From Nocardia sp. NBC_00403 (GTDB taxonomy: Bacteria > Actinomycetota > Actinomycetes > Mycobacteriales > Mycobacteriaceae), in NCBI RefSeq assembly GCF_036046055.1, contig NZ_CP107939.1, positions 4,712,001 to 4,776,000 on the forward strand: a stretch of DNA of 64,000 nucleotides. Reading direction: 5' to 3'. The position numbers and the translations under genes were made by a program. The notes under the pieces were generated by a model. The model saw nothing but the letters and a program-made list of their open reading frames with translations, did not search any database and was not told where the DNA came from. Of the stretch, positions 44,373 through 53,549 are shown one piece after another; the stretch's first letter is position 1, and every line of letters starts with the position of its first letter.

Positions 44373-45413
44373 ATGAGCGAGGTTTCAGGCGCCGCGTCGA
44401 TGATCGGCTGGCGGGTGCGGCGGCCGGGACCTATCGATGGCGGTCCGTTGGACCGCGTTCGCGCGCCCGTGCCGCAACCCAGGTCAGGTGAGCTGTTGGT
44501 GCGGGTGCTGGCATGCGGAGTCTGCCGGACCGACCTGCATGTGGCCGAGGGAGATCTGCCGGTGCATCGGCCGGGCGTGGTGCCCGGGCACGAAATCGTC
44601 GGGGAGGTAGTGGCGCTGAGCCCGGGCGTTCGTCAGGGCGGCGAGGATGCCTTCGCGGTCGGCGATCGAGTAGGGATCGCGTGGCTGCGGCATACCTGCG
44701 GGGTGTGTCGGTACTGTCTACGCGGCGCTGAGAATCTATGCCCGCAGTCGGAGTACACGGGGTGGGATGTGGACGGAGGATACGCCCAGTTCGCTACGGT
44801 CCCAGCGGCATACGCGTTGCGACTGCCCGCCGGCTACTCCGACATCGACACCGCCCCGCTGTTGTGTGCCGGAATTATCGGATATCGCGCGCTGCAGCGG
44901 GCCGCGCTGCCGCCGGGCGGTCGGCTGGGGATCTATGGCTTCGGTGGCAGTGCGCATATCGCCGCCCAGGTGGCGCTGGCGCGTGGTGCGCAGGTGCACG
45001 TGATGACTCGGGACCAGGCCGCCCGCGAGCTGGCGAGGGATCTGGGCGCCGCGTCGGTGCAGGGTGCCGCGGATCGGCCTCCGGTCCAACTGGATTCGGC
45101 GATTCTGTTCGCGCCGGTCGGAGATCTGGTGCTGCCCGCGCTGGCGGCGCTCGATCGCGGCGGCGTGCTCGCCGTCGCGGGCATCCATCTGAGCGACATC
45201 CCGGTCCTGAACTATCAGCGGCATCTGTTTCAGGAGCGGGAAATTCGGTCGGTGACCGCCAACACCCGCGCCGACGCTCGTGAATTCCTGGCGTTGGCAG
45301 GCAGACACCGTATACACCTGACCGCGCGGGGCTACTCCCTCGATACCGCCGACCGCGCGCTCGCCGATCTAGCACACGGACGTTTCACCGGCGCAGCGGT
45401 TCTTGTCCCTTGA
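44373..45413 (+). CDS. Zinc-dependent alcohol dehydrogenase (AdhA-like)
   Basis: 346 residues from the ATG at 44373 with GAGGAG upstream. Catalytic zinc: Cys in [11 protein letters not shown] and His/Glu in PGHEIVGEV. Structural zinc: [18 protein letters not shown]-binding [17 protein letters not shown]. It should oxidise primary alcohols or reduce aldehydes. Its last third is partly repeated 1.2 kb downstream as a remnant within the tandem duplication. Confidence 0.92.
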   Translation: MSEVSGAASMIGWRVRRPGPIDGGPLDRVRAPVPQPRSGELLVRVLACGVCRTDLHVAEGDLPVHRPGVVPGHEIVGEVVALSPGVRQGGEDAFAVGDRVGIAWLRHTCGVCRYCLRGAENLCPQSEYTGWDVDGGYAQFATVPAAYALRLPAGYSDIDTAPLLCAGIIGYRALQRAALPPGGRLGIYGFGGSAHIAAQVALARGAQVHVMTRDQAARELARDLGAASVQGAADRPPVQLDSAILFAPVGDLVLPALAALDRGGVLAVAGIHLSDIPVLNYQRHLFQEREIRSVTANTRADAREFLALAGRHRIHLTARGYSLDTADRALADLAHGRFTGAAVLVP

Positions 45414-45583
45414 GTGGGCGCAGCCGGCGAACCAGGTCAGTGCGTGGCGTACTGCCGCGCCGAGCGTCGGCGCCGCCGCAGATCAGGAGGTCGGGGCAGC
45501 GGGCGGATGACCCACGGCCGCTCGCGTTCGGTTGCTCGACGGCTCCTCGTAGCCTTCCTACAATGAGGATGTGTAGCCGAAGA

Positions 45584-45598
45584 ATTGTCACTGACAAT
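45584..45598. promoter_or_regulatory. Inverted repeat before the first cutinase-like gene
   Basis: ATTGTCACTGACAAT is a 6-bp-arm palindrome with a 3-base centre, 44 bases upstream of the start codon. The same sequence precedes the second copy at 46756-46770. Confidence 0.5.
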
Positions 45599-45642
45599 CG
45601 TCAGAATCTCGGCTTCTCACAATGGCGTGAGAGGCGATCGCG

Positions 45643-46305
45643 ATGGTCAACCGGAAGGTATCTCTGTTCGACAAGGGGCGGGCGACCCGGGCATTCGCGG
45701 TGCTACTGCTCGCGGCCGGAATCACGGCGACGACAAACCTGGGATTGCACGCATGGGCCGAATCCTGCGCGGATGTCGATGTGGTGGTTGCCAGGGGCAC
45801 CCAGGAATCGGGGTACCTCGGCTCGATGGTCGGTGATCCGCTGTATGACACACTCCGGCAAGCACTTCCGGTGAGCGCCAGTCGGTACCGCGTGAACTAC
45901 ACCGCGGACCTGCTCGACCCGGCATCGCTCAGCCGCGGTACCCAGGACCTGACCGAGCACGTCATCCAGCAGTCGGTGAACTGCCCGGATCAGCGGTTCA
46001 TCCTGGTCGGCTACTCGCAGGGCGCGGTCGTCGTGCACGGTGTCCTCGGCACCGGCATCGTGACCACGCTGCCCGGCATCCACTCGCTGCCCGGCGATCC
46101 GGAACGGAAGGTGGCGGCGGTGCTGCTGTTCGGCGATCCGCTCCGAGCCATCGGCGGGAGTGTCCCCGGCCAATTCGCCGAGCGAAACGCGGATTATTGC
46201 GCAGGCGGTGATCCGGTGTGTGGCGGCGGAATCGACCCGACCCAGCACTCGAACTACGGCTGGGCGATGTGGCCGGCCGCCTGGTTCGCGGCGAGCCGGG
46301 TCTAG
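45643..46305 (+). CDS. Cutinase-like secreted esterase, copy 1
   Basis: 220 residues with GAGAGG upstream. Signal peptide at about 15-40 (FAVLLLAAGITATTNLGLHAWA, likely cut before ESCADV). Serine esterase motif GYSQGA, Asp region DYCAGGDPVC and His in QHSNYG form the catalytic triad, and four Cys suggest two disulfides. Cutinase-family proteins of mycolata hydrolyse esters of lipids or polyesters outside the cell. Nearly the same protein is encoded 1172 bp downstream. Confidence 0.92.
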   Translation: MVNRKVSLFDKGRATRAFAVLLLAAGITATTNLGLHAWAESCADVDVVVARGTQESGYLGSMVGDPLYDTLRQALPVSASRYRVNYTADLLDPASLSRGTQDLTEHVIQQSVNCPDQRFILVGYSQGAVVVHGVLGTGIVTTLPGIHSLPGDPERKVAAVLLFGDPLRAIGGSVPGQFAERNADYCAGGDPVCGGGIDPTQHSNYGWAMWPAAWFAASRV

Positions 46306-46399
46306 AACCACCGGGAAATCCGCGCGGCGGGACTTGGCAAGGCAGTCATAGATCCACAACGGTCGCGCCGGCATCGCCGCGGCAGCGATGATCAGCTGT

Positions 46400-46660
46400 G
46401 TGCTCGCCATCGCGGGTATCCGCTCTCAGCGGCATCCCGGCGCCGAACCATCAGCGGCACCTGTTCCAGGAGCGGGAAATTCGCTCGGCGACCGCCGATA
46501 CCCGCGTCGAGGCACGTGAATTCCTAGTGCCGGCAGGCGAACACCGCATATACCGGACCGCGCGGGGGTACTCCCCGGATACGGCGGACCGCGCCCTCCC
46601 GCGGATCTCGCGCACGGGCGTTTCACTGGCGCAGCGGTTCTCGTCACTCCAGCGAGACCA
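46400..46660 (+). pseudogene. Remnant of the alcohol dehydrogenase C-terminus
   Basis: The frame reads [20 protein letters not shown] then REFLVPAGEHRIYRTARGYSPDTADRAL, matching [20 protein letters not shown] and the following part of the dehydrogenase at 44373. After DRAL the frame is disturbed. It has no start and is a by-product of the tandem duplication. Confidence 0.85.
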
Positions 46661-46755
46661 CCGAGGACACGATTGTGCGGTAACTCGGTATCGCTCGGGT
46701 CCCGTTGCTCGACGGCAACTCCGGTCGTCCCTACTATCGCGTATATAGCCGAGCA

Positions 46756-46770
46756 ATTGTCACTGACAAT
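46756..46770. promoter_or_regulatory. Inverted repeat before the second cutinase-like gene
   Basis: Second copy of ATTGTCACTGACAAT, conserved with its flanks (CGTCAGAATCTCGGCTTCTC). Conservation in both copies suggests a working regulatory site. Confidence 0.5.
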
Positions 46771-46814
46771 CGTCAGAATCTCGGCTTCTCACAACGGCGT
46801 GAGAGGTGATCACG

Positions 46815-47477
46815 ATGGTCAACCGGAAGGTTTCTCTGTTCGAAAAGCGGCGTGCGGCGCGGGTATTCGCGGTGCTATTGCTCGTGGTCGGAGTCACAGC
46901 GACGACGAATCTAGGAATGCATGCATCGGCGGATGACTGTGCTGAGGTGGAGGTGATCGTTGCCAGGGGCACCCACGAGCCAGGGTTCCTCGGTTCGGTC
47001 ATCGGCGATCCACTGTATGACACACTCCTGCAAACACTTCCGGTGAGTGTGGACGCGTACCGCGTGAATTACCCTGCGGATCTGCTCGATCCGGCATCGC
47101 TCAGCCGCGGTACCCAGGACCTGACCGACCGCGTTATCCAGCAGTCCGCCTGGTGCCCGGATCAGCGGTTCATCCTGGTCGGCTACTCGCAGGGCGCGGC
47201 TGTCGTGCACGGTGTCCTCGGCACCGGCATCGTGACCACGCTGCCCGGCATCTACCCGCTGCCCGGCGATCTGCAGTGGAAGGTGGCGGCGGTGCTGCTG
47301 TTCGGTGATCCGCTCCGGCTCATCGGGTGGAGCGTCCCCGGTCATTTCGGTTGGCGCACCGCGGATTATTGCGCAGGCGGTGATCCGGTGTGTGGCGGCG
47401 GAATCGACCCGACCCAGCACTCGAACTACGGCTGGGCGATGTGGCCGGCCGCCTGGTTCGCGGCGAGCCGGGTCTAG
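46815..47477 (+). CDS. Cutinase-like secreted esterase, copy 2
   Basis: 220 residues from the ATG at 46815, matching copy 1; a GTG nine bases earlier is in frame. Signal peptide, GYSQGA, DYCAGGDPVC and QHSNYG are all kept. Differences cluster in the N-terminal half (for example CADVDVVVARGTQESGYLGS against CAEVEVIVARGTHEPGFLGS) while the C-terminus is identical. Both copies appear functional, so they may differ in substrate or simply raise dosage. Confidence 0.92.
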   Translation: MVNRKVSLFEKRRAARVFAVLLLVVGVTATTNLGMHASADDCAEVEVIVARGTHEPGFLGSVIGDPLYDTLLQTLPVSVDAYRVNYPADLLDPASLSRGTQDLTDRVIQQSAWCPDQRFILVGYSQGAAVVHGVLGTGIVTTLPGIYPLPGDLQWKVAAVLLFGDPLRLIGWSVPGHFGWRTADYCAGGDPVCGGGIDPTQHSNYGWAMWPAAWFAASRV

Positions 47478-47495
47478 AACCACCGGGAAATCCGC

Positions 47496-47527
47496 GCGGC
47501 GGGACCGACTGGAGTCGGCCCCGCCGC
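47496..47527. terminator. Strong GC-rich stem-loop
   Basis: GCGGCGGG (47496-47503) pairs with CCCGCCGC (47520-47527), and CCGACT with AGTCGG inside. It stands between the second cutinase-like gene and the convergent acyl-CoA reductase, so it can act for both. Copy 1 of the duplication stops inside this stem. Confidence 0.75.
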
Positions 47528-47567
47528 CGGTGTGTTCGGGGACCCGTGCGTCCCCGAGCGGTAGGCG

Positions 47568-49616
47568 CTACCAGTGCAGGCCGGGGACCACCCTGGCCAC
47601 CCGCGCGGCGGGGCTCGGCACCGCCATCAGCGGGAGCAGCACCGGTGCGAGGGCGAGCAGCGCGCTGCGCTTGGGCGCCGGCACCGACTGGCGTTCGTCG
47701 GAGTCGGCGATCGGCACGGCCGGGACCGTTGCGGGAACGCCCTGTGCCGCATGGGATTCGCCGAACATCCGGAAGCCCTGGTGCATGATGGTGCGTTTGA
47801 CCGTCGGCATCAGCAATTCGACGGCCTGGGCGAAGGTACCGACGGGGGTGTCGATGCGGTCGGGCCGGTCGGTCAGCGCCCGCACGACGATGGTCGCGGC
47901 CTGGTCCGGGTCGGGGACCGGGAGGGAGCGGTAGAGGTCGGTGGGCGCGATCATCGCGGTGCGGACCAATGGCATCCGTACCGAGGTGAAAGTGATTCCC
48001 GCGTCCTGATTTTCGACTGCAGCGATCTCGCTGAAATTGTCGAGGGCCGATTTGCTCGCCACATACGCGGCGAAGCGCGGCACCTTGGTCTGCACGGCGA
48101 TCGAGGAGATATTGACGATGTGTCCGAAGCGTCGTGCCCGCATCGAGGGAAGCAGGGCGAGGATGAGCCGGACCGCGCCGAAGTAGTTGACCGCCATGGT
48201 CCGCTCGAAATCGTGCATGCGATCGGTGGAATTGAGCACCGAGCGGCGGATCGACCGACCCGCGTTGTTCACCAGGTAGTCGACGTGACCGTGGTCAGCG
48301 AGCAGGCTGGTGACCAGCGCGTCGACGGCGTCGGCATCGGTGATGTCGCATGGATAGGCATGGGCCGCACCGCCTTCGGCGCGAATGGCGGCGGCGGCCG
48401 CGAGCAGGTCGTCACGGCCGCGGGCGACCATGAGTACGGTCGCGCCGCGTTTGGCCACGGCATGCGCGGTGGCGAGACCGATGCCCGACGATGCGCCGGT
48501 GATCAGGACGGTTCGCCCGGTGAACGGGTCACCGTTGTCGGTGGCATGATCGCGGTTCGGGTCGAGGTTTTCACGCCAGTAGGCCCAGAGCCGCTCGGCG
48601 TAGCTGTCGAAGGACGGCACCGACAAGTCGGTGCCGCGCAGCTGGGCGCGGGTGGAGTCGGAGATGAACTCGGCGGAGAAGGACGTGTGTGGCGCGACGG
48701 CGGCCGGAATTCCCATCTGCTCCAACAGGAAATCGCGCACGGTGGGAACGCCGGGGATATGCGCGAGGCCGTTGAGCGCGAGCCCACTGCCGGGCACCGT
48801 GCCGATCCCGGTCGGTGCGCCCGCGGCTGTCGCCAGTGCGGCGTAGATCTCGCCGAAGGGCTGCGGTTCGGGATTGACGAGGTGGAAGGTGCGTCCGTCC
48901 AGGCCGTTTCGGCGCACCAGCTCGACCATGGCGGCCGCGACATAGTCGACAGGCACGATGTTCGTCGCGCCGAGATCGGGCAGCGGCACGGGCAGATCGG
49001 TGGGCAGGGCACCCAGCTTGGCGATGGCGGGGAAGAAATAGTACGGCCCGTCGATCTTGTCCATCTCGCCGGTGCGGGAATCACCGACCACGATGGCGGG
49101 TCGATACACGCGCCAGCGCACGCCGCTCGATTCGCGCACGAGCTGCTCGGCGGCGAACTTGGTGCGGTGATACGGCGAGGTCAGGCGCTGGCCGAGGTCG
49201 AAGTCCTCCTCGAAGAACTTGCCCTTGTGATCGCCCGCGACGGCCACCGAGGAGACGTGGTGCAGCACCGCGCCCAGCTCGCGGGCCAGCGTGAGCACGG
49301 AGTGGGTGCCCGCGACATTGGCGGCGTGTGCGGTGTCCTCGTCGGCGGTCATGTCGTAAACAGCGCCGAGGTGGATGATGTGATCGGCCTGCGGCGCGTC
49401 CTTGTCGAGTCCGAGCCTATGCGCGGTGAGATCTCCGACCAGCGCGAAGACACGCTCTCCGCCGTGCCAGTTTTCGGCCAGCTCGGTGAATTTCGCCAGC
49501 GATCCGGCGCGCACCAGCACGTGCACAATGGCGTCGGAATCCGCGTCCAGGAGTCCCTGCACGACCCGGCGCCCCAGAAAACCGGTACCGCCCGTCACGA
49601 TGTAGGTAATAGCCAT
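47568..49616 (-). CDS. FcrA-type fatty acyl-CoA reductase (fused NAD-epimerase-like and SDR domains)
   Basis: 682 residues from the ATG at 49616, with AGGAG upstream; the open frame extends further but without signals. The N-terminal half is an extended SDR of the male-sterility/NAD-binding_4 type (YIVTGGTGFLGRRVVQGLL, VYRPAIVVGDSRTGEM); the C-terminal half is a classical SDR (VLITGASSGIGLATAHAV, NNAGRSIRRS, NISSIAV, YVASKSALDNF). This two-domain order matches the mycobacterial Rv3391/AcrA1 and marine FcrA reductases that make fatty aldehydes or alcohols for wax esters. Confidence 0.9.
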   Translation of the reverse strand: MAITYIVTGGTGFLGRRVVQGLLDADSDAIVHVLVRAGSLAKFTELAENWHGGERVFALVGDLTAHRLGLDKDAPQADHIIHLGAVYDMTADEDTAHAANVAGTHSVLTLARELGAVLHHVSSVAVAGDHKGKFFEEDFDLGQRLTSPYHRTKFAAEQLVRESSGVRWRVYRPAIVVGDSRTGEMDKIDGPYYFFPAIAKLGALPTDLPVPLPDLGATNIVPVDYVAAAMVELVRRNGLDGRTFHLVNPEPQPFGEIYAALATAAGAPTGIGTVPGSGLALNGLAHIPGVPTVRDFLLEQMGIPAAVAPHTSFSAEFISDSTRAQLRGTDLSVPSFDSYAERLWAYWRENLDPNRDHATDNGDPFTGRTVLITGASSGIGLATAHAVAKRGATVLMVARGRDDLLAAAAAIRAEGGAAHAYPCDITDADAVDALVTSLLADHGHVDYLVNNAGRSIRRSVLNSTDRMHDFERTMAVNYFGAVRLILALLPSMRARRFGHIVNISSIAVQTKVPRFAAYVASKSALDNFSEIAAVENQDAGITFTSVRMPLVRTAMIAPTDLYRSLPVPDPDQAATIVVRALTDRPDRIDTPVGTFAQAVELLMPTVKRTIMHQGFRMFGESHAAQGVPATVPAVPIADSDERQSVPAPKRSALLALAPVLLPLMAVPSPAARVARVVPGLHW

Positions 49617-49957
49617 CGCAATCTCCTGCTTCTTGTTCGAACCATGTTGTCGGACAACGCTCATCCGGCATGCAGCAGTGAATGCGGACATCTGGTGATG
49701 TCGGCCCCCGAGCGATAGCGGTCGGGCCGAAGTAGGTGACACCTTCCTCCTACTGGTGAGTAACTTTAGTTCGGTCAGCGCGGCCGGGGCAAGCCACCAG
49801 GCCCTGTCTGGGCTGTGGGTTTGGTCACCGTATGTGCAGGTCAAAGGGTATGTGTTACACAGAATTTCAGTTACCTGAAGTAATGACTGGTCGTCTGTCC
49901 AGATTGTCTGCTGGTGTGTGATCACCCGCACACGGGCGATTGCCGGTGCGTTGCGAG
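49617..49957. other. Promoter-bearing gap of about 340 bp
   Basis: It holds the leader of the acyl-CoA reductase gene and the 3' side of the 5'-nucleotidase gene. The sequence is less GC-rich around 49850-49900 (TATGTGTTACACAGAATTTC), which suits a promoter region. No gene is seen. Confidence 0.4.
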
Positions 49958-51664
49958 CTAACGCTTTTCGGCACGGCCGGCGGGTACTTGCAGCGGTGGG
50001 CGGCCCATCGCATACGCCTCGAAGGCATCGAGGTCGATAGGTCCGACCGTCTTGTCGAGACCCTCGGTGAAGACGGTGAAGCCGTCGCCGCCCGCGGCGA
50101 GGAAGCTGTTGGTGGTGATCCGATAGCTGGCGACCGGATTGAGGGGCAGGCCCGCGATGCGGATGCTGTCGGCGACCACCCGGGTGCCTTTCGGGGCGGA
50201 GGCGACATAGGTGTAGGTGAGTCCGGCGGGCGACAACACGGTGGGCTTGCCCGGGTTGTCCCACTGCTGTTCCAGTAGACGCAGTACCTGGCTGCCGGTG
50301 AGGGTGACGGTGACGACCTGGTTGCCGAACGGTTGGACGGTGTAGATATCGCCGTAGGTGATCTCGCCGGATTTCAGATCGGCGCGCACGCCGCCGGGGT
50401 TCATGAAGGCCGCCACCGCGGCGGCGGGCGCGGACGAGGTGGCCGCCAGCATGGAGTCGGCGATGACATCGCCGAGTGGCGATTCGCCGGAGGCCGCCGG
50501 TTCGTGTGCGAGCGTCTGCGCCGTTGTGCCGACCACCCGGGCCGCCCGGGGTGCGGCCTGGCCGGTATAGAAAGCGACCAGGTCGGCGGTGGCCGAGTCC
50601 GGGGTGACCTCGCGGGTGACCACCCGATTCACCGCCGAAGCCCGCACCTTATCGGTGCCGAATGTCAGGGTGATGTCGGTGATCAGCCTGCCGTAGGAGG
50701 CGGCCTGGGTGATCACCTTGCCCTCGATCGTGCACACATATGGTTGATGGGTGTGCCCGGTGACCAGCGCCCGCACCGCGGGGTCGGTGCGGGTGGCGAG
50801 CGCGGTGACCTCGGGGGTGATGTTCGCGCAGCCGTTGTAGTCGACCGCCGCGTCGGGGCCTGCCTTCTGGACGCCGCCATCGTGCAGCAGCGCCACAATG
50901 GTTTCGGCGCCCGCCGCCTTCATCTCGGGCACGTAGGCGTTGATCGCGTCGATCTCGTCGCCGAACGTGAAGCCTCGAATGCCTTCGGGGAAAACAATAT
51001 TCGCGGTGTCGGGGGTGACGGTGCCGACAACGCCGATCCGGTGGCCGCCGACTTCCAGCATGGTCCACGGGCGCAGCGCCGCCGGCAGTCTGCCCTGGGC
51101 GTCGGTGACGTTCGCGGCCAGGTACGGGAACTTCGCCCCGATGAACGGCGCGCTGGGCGAACAGCCGTCCGGTGCACAGCCGCCCTGCTGGATACGCGCC
51201 AATTCGATGACACCATTGTCGAATTCGTGATTTCCCACCGCCGACGCGGCCAGTCCGGCGGAGTTCAGAAAAGAAATCGTCGGCTCGTCGTGGAACAGCC
51301 CGGACATCAGCGGACTCGCGCCGATATTGTCACCCGCCGCGACCACGGCACTGGCCGGATAGGCCTTCTTCAGCCGCGCCAAATGCGTGGCGAGGTACGC
51401 GGCCCCGCCGGCTTCATATCCGGCGATCTTTCCGCTCGAACCACTCGGCGGCTGGAGGTTGCCGTGCAGATCGTTCAGTCCGAACAGGTGCACCTCGTCG
51501 GGCTGCGCGGCTCGCAGGTCGTCGGTGGAGATCAAAGGAATCACGCCGGACACGGTGGCAGCGGTCGGACCGCTGTTCTGCTGCGACCCGGTGCCGCAGC
51601 TCGCGACCAGTGTGACGCTCACGAACCCGGCCATGACCACGGCGATGCGACGGTGCGCTCTCAT
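49958..51664 (-). CDS. 5'-nucleotidase/2',3'-cyclic phosphodiesterase lipoprotein
   Basis: 568 residues from the ATG at 51664 with GGGAAAG upstream. Lipobox LVASCGTG anchors it to the membrane. The metallophosphoesterase half has FGLNDLHGNLQP, VAAGDNIGASPLMS, VGNHEFDNG and TGHTHQPY (metal ligands); the C-terminal 5'-nucleotidase half begins near SPLGDVIADSML and has NPGGVRADL and ITTNSFLAAGGDGF. It should hydrolyse external nucleotides to nucleosides and phosphate. Confidence 0.93.
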   Translation of the reverse strand: MRAHRRIAVVMAGFVSVTLVASCGTGSQQNSGPTAATVSGVIPLISTDDLRAAQPDEVHLFGLNDLHGNLQPPSGSSGKIAGYEAGGAAYLATHLARLKKAYPASAVVAAGDNIGASPLMSGLFHDEPTISFLNSAGLAASAVGNHEFDNGVIELARIQQGGCAPDGCSPSAPFIGAKFPYLAANVTDAQGRLPAALRPWTMLEVGGHRIGVVGTVTPDTANIVFPEGIRGFTFGDEIDAINAYVPEMKAAGAETIVALLHDGGVQKAGPDAAVDYNGCANITPEVTALATRTDPAVRALVTGHTHQPYVCTIEGKVITQAASYGRLITDITLTFGTDKVRASAVNRVVTREVTPDSATADLVAFYTGQAAPRAARVVGTTAQTLAHEPAASGESPLGDVIADSMLAATSSAPAAAVAAFMNPGGVRADLKSGEITYGDIYTVQPFGNQVVTVTLTGSQVLRLLEQQWDNPGKPTVLSPAGLTYTYVASAPKGTRVVADSIRIAGLPLNPVASYRITTNSFLAAGGDGFTVFTEGLDKTVGPIDLDAFEAYAMGRPPLQVPAGRAEKR

Positions 51665-51713
51665 GACCGAGACTTTCCCATGTCGCAGCCCGGTATGCAC
51701 CCGGTCTCGGCAA

Positions 51714-51742
51714 GCCATATCCGAGTACACTTCCGATATGGC
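51714..51742. promoter_or_regulatory. Palindromic operator of the toxin-antitoxin genes
   Basis: GCCATATC (51714-51721) and GATATGGC (51735-51742) are exact 8-bp inverted arms. The second arm covers the antitoxin ATG, which suits repression by the ribbon-helix-helix protein itself. Confidence 0.6.
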
Positions 51743-52010
51743 GAGAGAGCGTAAGACTCGGAAGGTGACGGTCACAGTCCCCGAGGAAATCGCCGTGACC
51801 CTGGACAAATGGCGTGAGGGCGGGCGGATCGAATCGGTTTCGCAGTTCGTCGCCGAGTCGGTCCGGCAGCGCATGGACCGCGCACAATCTGTTGCCACCA
51901 TCGAACGCGTCTACGGTGGCAAGCCGCCGCTGGAGATGATCAATCACGGACGCGCACTATTGGGCTTACCGCCCCTGACCGAGGATGAGTACGCGGCCGG
52001 CGCCGCGTGA
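51738..52010 (+). CDS. Ribbon-helix-helix antitoxin-like protein
   Basis: 90 residues. RKVTVTVPEEIAVTLDKWREGG and SVSQFVAESVRQRMDR form a ribbon-helix-helix DNA-binding unit of the CopG/ParD type; the C-terminal tail (LGLPPLTEDEYAAGAA) is acidic and could wrap the toxin. Its stop overlaps the next start by GTGA. Confidence 0.85.
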   Translation: MARERKTRKVTVTVPEEIAVTLDKWREGGRIESVSQFVAESVRQRMDRAQSVATIERVYGGKPPLEMINHGRALLGLPPLTEDEYAAGAA

Positions 52011-52414
52011 ACCCGCCGACCCTGACCGGCGTCGTCCTCGATCTCGGCGCGGTCCTCGGCTGGTGCCGACGGGATCCCTATCCGCACGCGATCGCTTGGG
52101 CCACAGCAGGATCCGGCAATACGATCGTCGTTCCTGCCGCGGTGCTCACTGCGGCGAGGGCGCTGGTGCCCGCCGATCAGCTGGATATTCTCGCGGCGCT
52201 GCTCGGCATGCCGCACACTGTGGTGCCGGTGCTCGACGTCGGCATCGCCGCCGACATCGGCGGCTTGCTGACCGGGCATGCCGACGCCGACGCGCTCGTC
52301 TCGGCGGCGCACGCGGTGCACGAAGCCATCTCCCGAAATTGGTCGGTGCTGACCGATCGCGCGCCGGTGCTGCGGCGGTTGCACGCCGAGGTGCAGGCCG
52401 ACACCATTCCGTAG
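52007..52414 (+). CDS. PIN-like toxin candidate
   Basis: 135 residues from a GTG coupled to the antitoxin stop. VVLDLGAVLGW at the N-terminus and ADALVSAAHAVHEAISRNWSVLTDR near the C-terminus fit a diverged PIN fold, with acidic residues at the usual first and last positions. If active it would be an RNase held in check by the upstream protein. The family match is weak, and the pairing is the main argument. Confidence 0.6.
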   Translation: MNPPTLTGVVLDLGAVLGWCRRDPYPHAIAWATAGSGNTIVVPAAVLTAARALVPADQLDILAALLGMPHTVVPVLDVGIAADIGGLLTGHADADALVSAAHAVHEAISRNWSVLTDRAPVLRRLHAEVQADTIP

Positions 52415-52586
52415 GCGGACCTACGTCTTGCCCCTCGGTTCGCGGGCCCTTCGGCCCTGGTGTGGAGAGTTGGCGTTTCGTATTCTTGCGATGCGTCGGG
52501 GGGTCCATTGTCGGAAGCGTGACGAATACCAGAAGAAGGAACCGTCGAATTCGCAATGGGGGCAATGGTCGTGAGTAGTTCGTAGG

Positions 52587-53306
52587 ATGAGTGTGGCGCA
52601 GTTCGATCACCTGACCGATGACTTCCTGTCGGCGCTGTCGATCGGCGGTGGCGGGATCTCCGCGCTGGCCGATGCGTGCGTGCGGGTGTTGCCGGTGCGC
52701 CGCGCTGCGATCCTGATGCGGGAACGCGATGCGGGGCTGCAACCCTGGTGTGTGAGTGATGGTGTCGCCGTCCTCGTCGAGACGGTGCAGACCACCCTCG
52801 GCCAGGGGCCTGCGGTGGAGGCCGTCACGCAGGGCGTCCCGGTGTTGCTGGCCGACCTGGCGGCGAGCGGCGAGCGCTGGCCCGGTTTCGCCGCGGAGCT
52901 CGCTCGCATCGAAAGGATTGGGCACCCGAGGATTTCCGGACCGATGGTCGCGGTGCCGTTGCACCTGGGTGCGGTCCGGTTGGGTGCGCTCGATCTCTAC
53001 GGCGAGCATCCCGGTCTGCCGCGGCCCGCAATGATCTCTGCGGGGCTGCACATTGCCGATCTGGTGACCGCACAGCTGGTCGCAGGCGCTGCGCAACCGG
53101 GTCATGGTGTGCCCCGGTGGCGGGATCAGCCGTTGACAAGCGGTGTGATCCATCAAGCGGCCGGAATGGTGATCGGGCAGTTGGGTATTCGCGCGGCGGA
53201 TGCCTACGCGCGGTTGCGTGCCTATGCCTTCGCACACGGGATGTCGCTGGCCGAGGTGGCCGAGTCGGTGGTCGCCAGCCGGATCCGATTCGACGCCGCC
53301 GATTGA
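52587..53306 (+). CDS. GAF-ANTAR regulator
   Basis: 239 residues. A GAF-like sensor region (about 20-160: RRAAILMRERDAGLQPWCVSD, GPAVEAVTQGVPVLLADL, GAVRLGALDLYGEHPG) precedes an ANTAR RNA-binding domain at about 185-235 (VIHQAAGMVIGQLGIRAADAYARLRAYAF). ANTAR proteins bind paired hairpins in nascent RNA and prevent termination. A similar protein is encoded next. Confidence 0.88.
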   Translation: MSVAQFDHLTDDFLSALSIGGGGISALADACVRVLPVRRAAILMRERDAGLQPWCVSDGVAVLVETVQTTLGQGPAVEAVTQGVPVLLADLAASGERWPGFAAELARIERIGHPRISGPMVAVPLHLGAVRLGALDLYGEHPGLPRPAMISAGLHIADLVTAQLVAGAAQPGHGVPRWRDQPLTSGVIHQAAGMVIGQLGIRAADAYARLRAYAFAHGMSLAEVAESVVASRIRFDAAD

Positions 53307-53549
53307 TCGCCGACGACCTGGGCTCACTCCGGTGGTTCGACGACGATGTCGGCGATGTCGATCCGGCCCTCGACGAGGTCGGCGGCGAGGTCGGCGAGGC
53401 GAACACCGGTGGTGCGGGCATACCCTGACCGTGCACGACACCGTGTACGGCCGGGTCGAGCCTGCCGTCCATGGTTACATCCGGGAGCCGGGCGTGTCGA
53501 CCCACCGATTGTGTACGAGAGCAACGGAATTCGTCGGCATGGCCATACC

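Larger units (their letters stand above)
45165..47505. repeat. Tandem duplication: dehydrogenase 3' end plus cutinase-like gene
   Basis: Copy 1 runs from about 45165 to 46333, copy 2 from about 46399 to 47505. In the cutinase part the offset is exactly 1172 bp. The dehydrogenase part is diverged and frame-broken in copy 2, while the last 145 bp (from GCGGATTATTGCGCAGG, 46189 and 47361) look identical. The match ends inside the left arm of the terminator stem found after copy 2. The uneven identity suggests recent gene conversion at the 3' ends. Confidence 0.8.
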
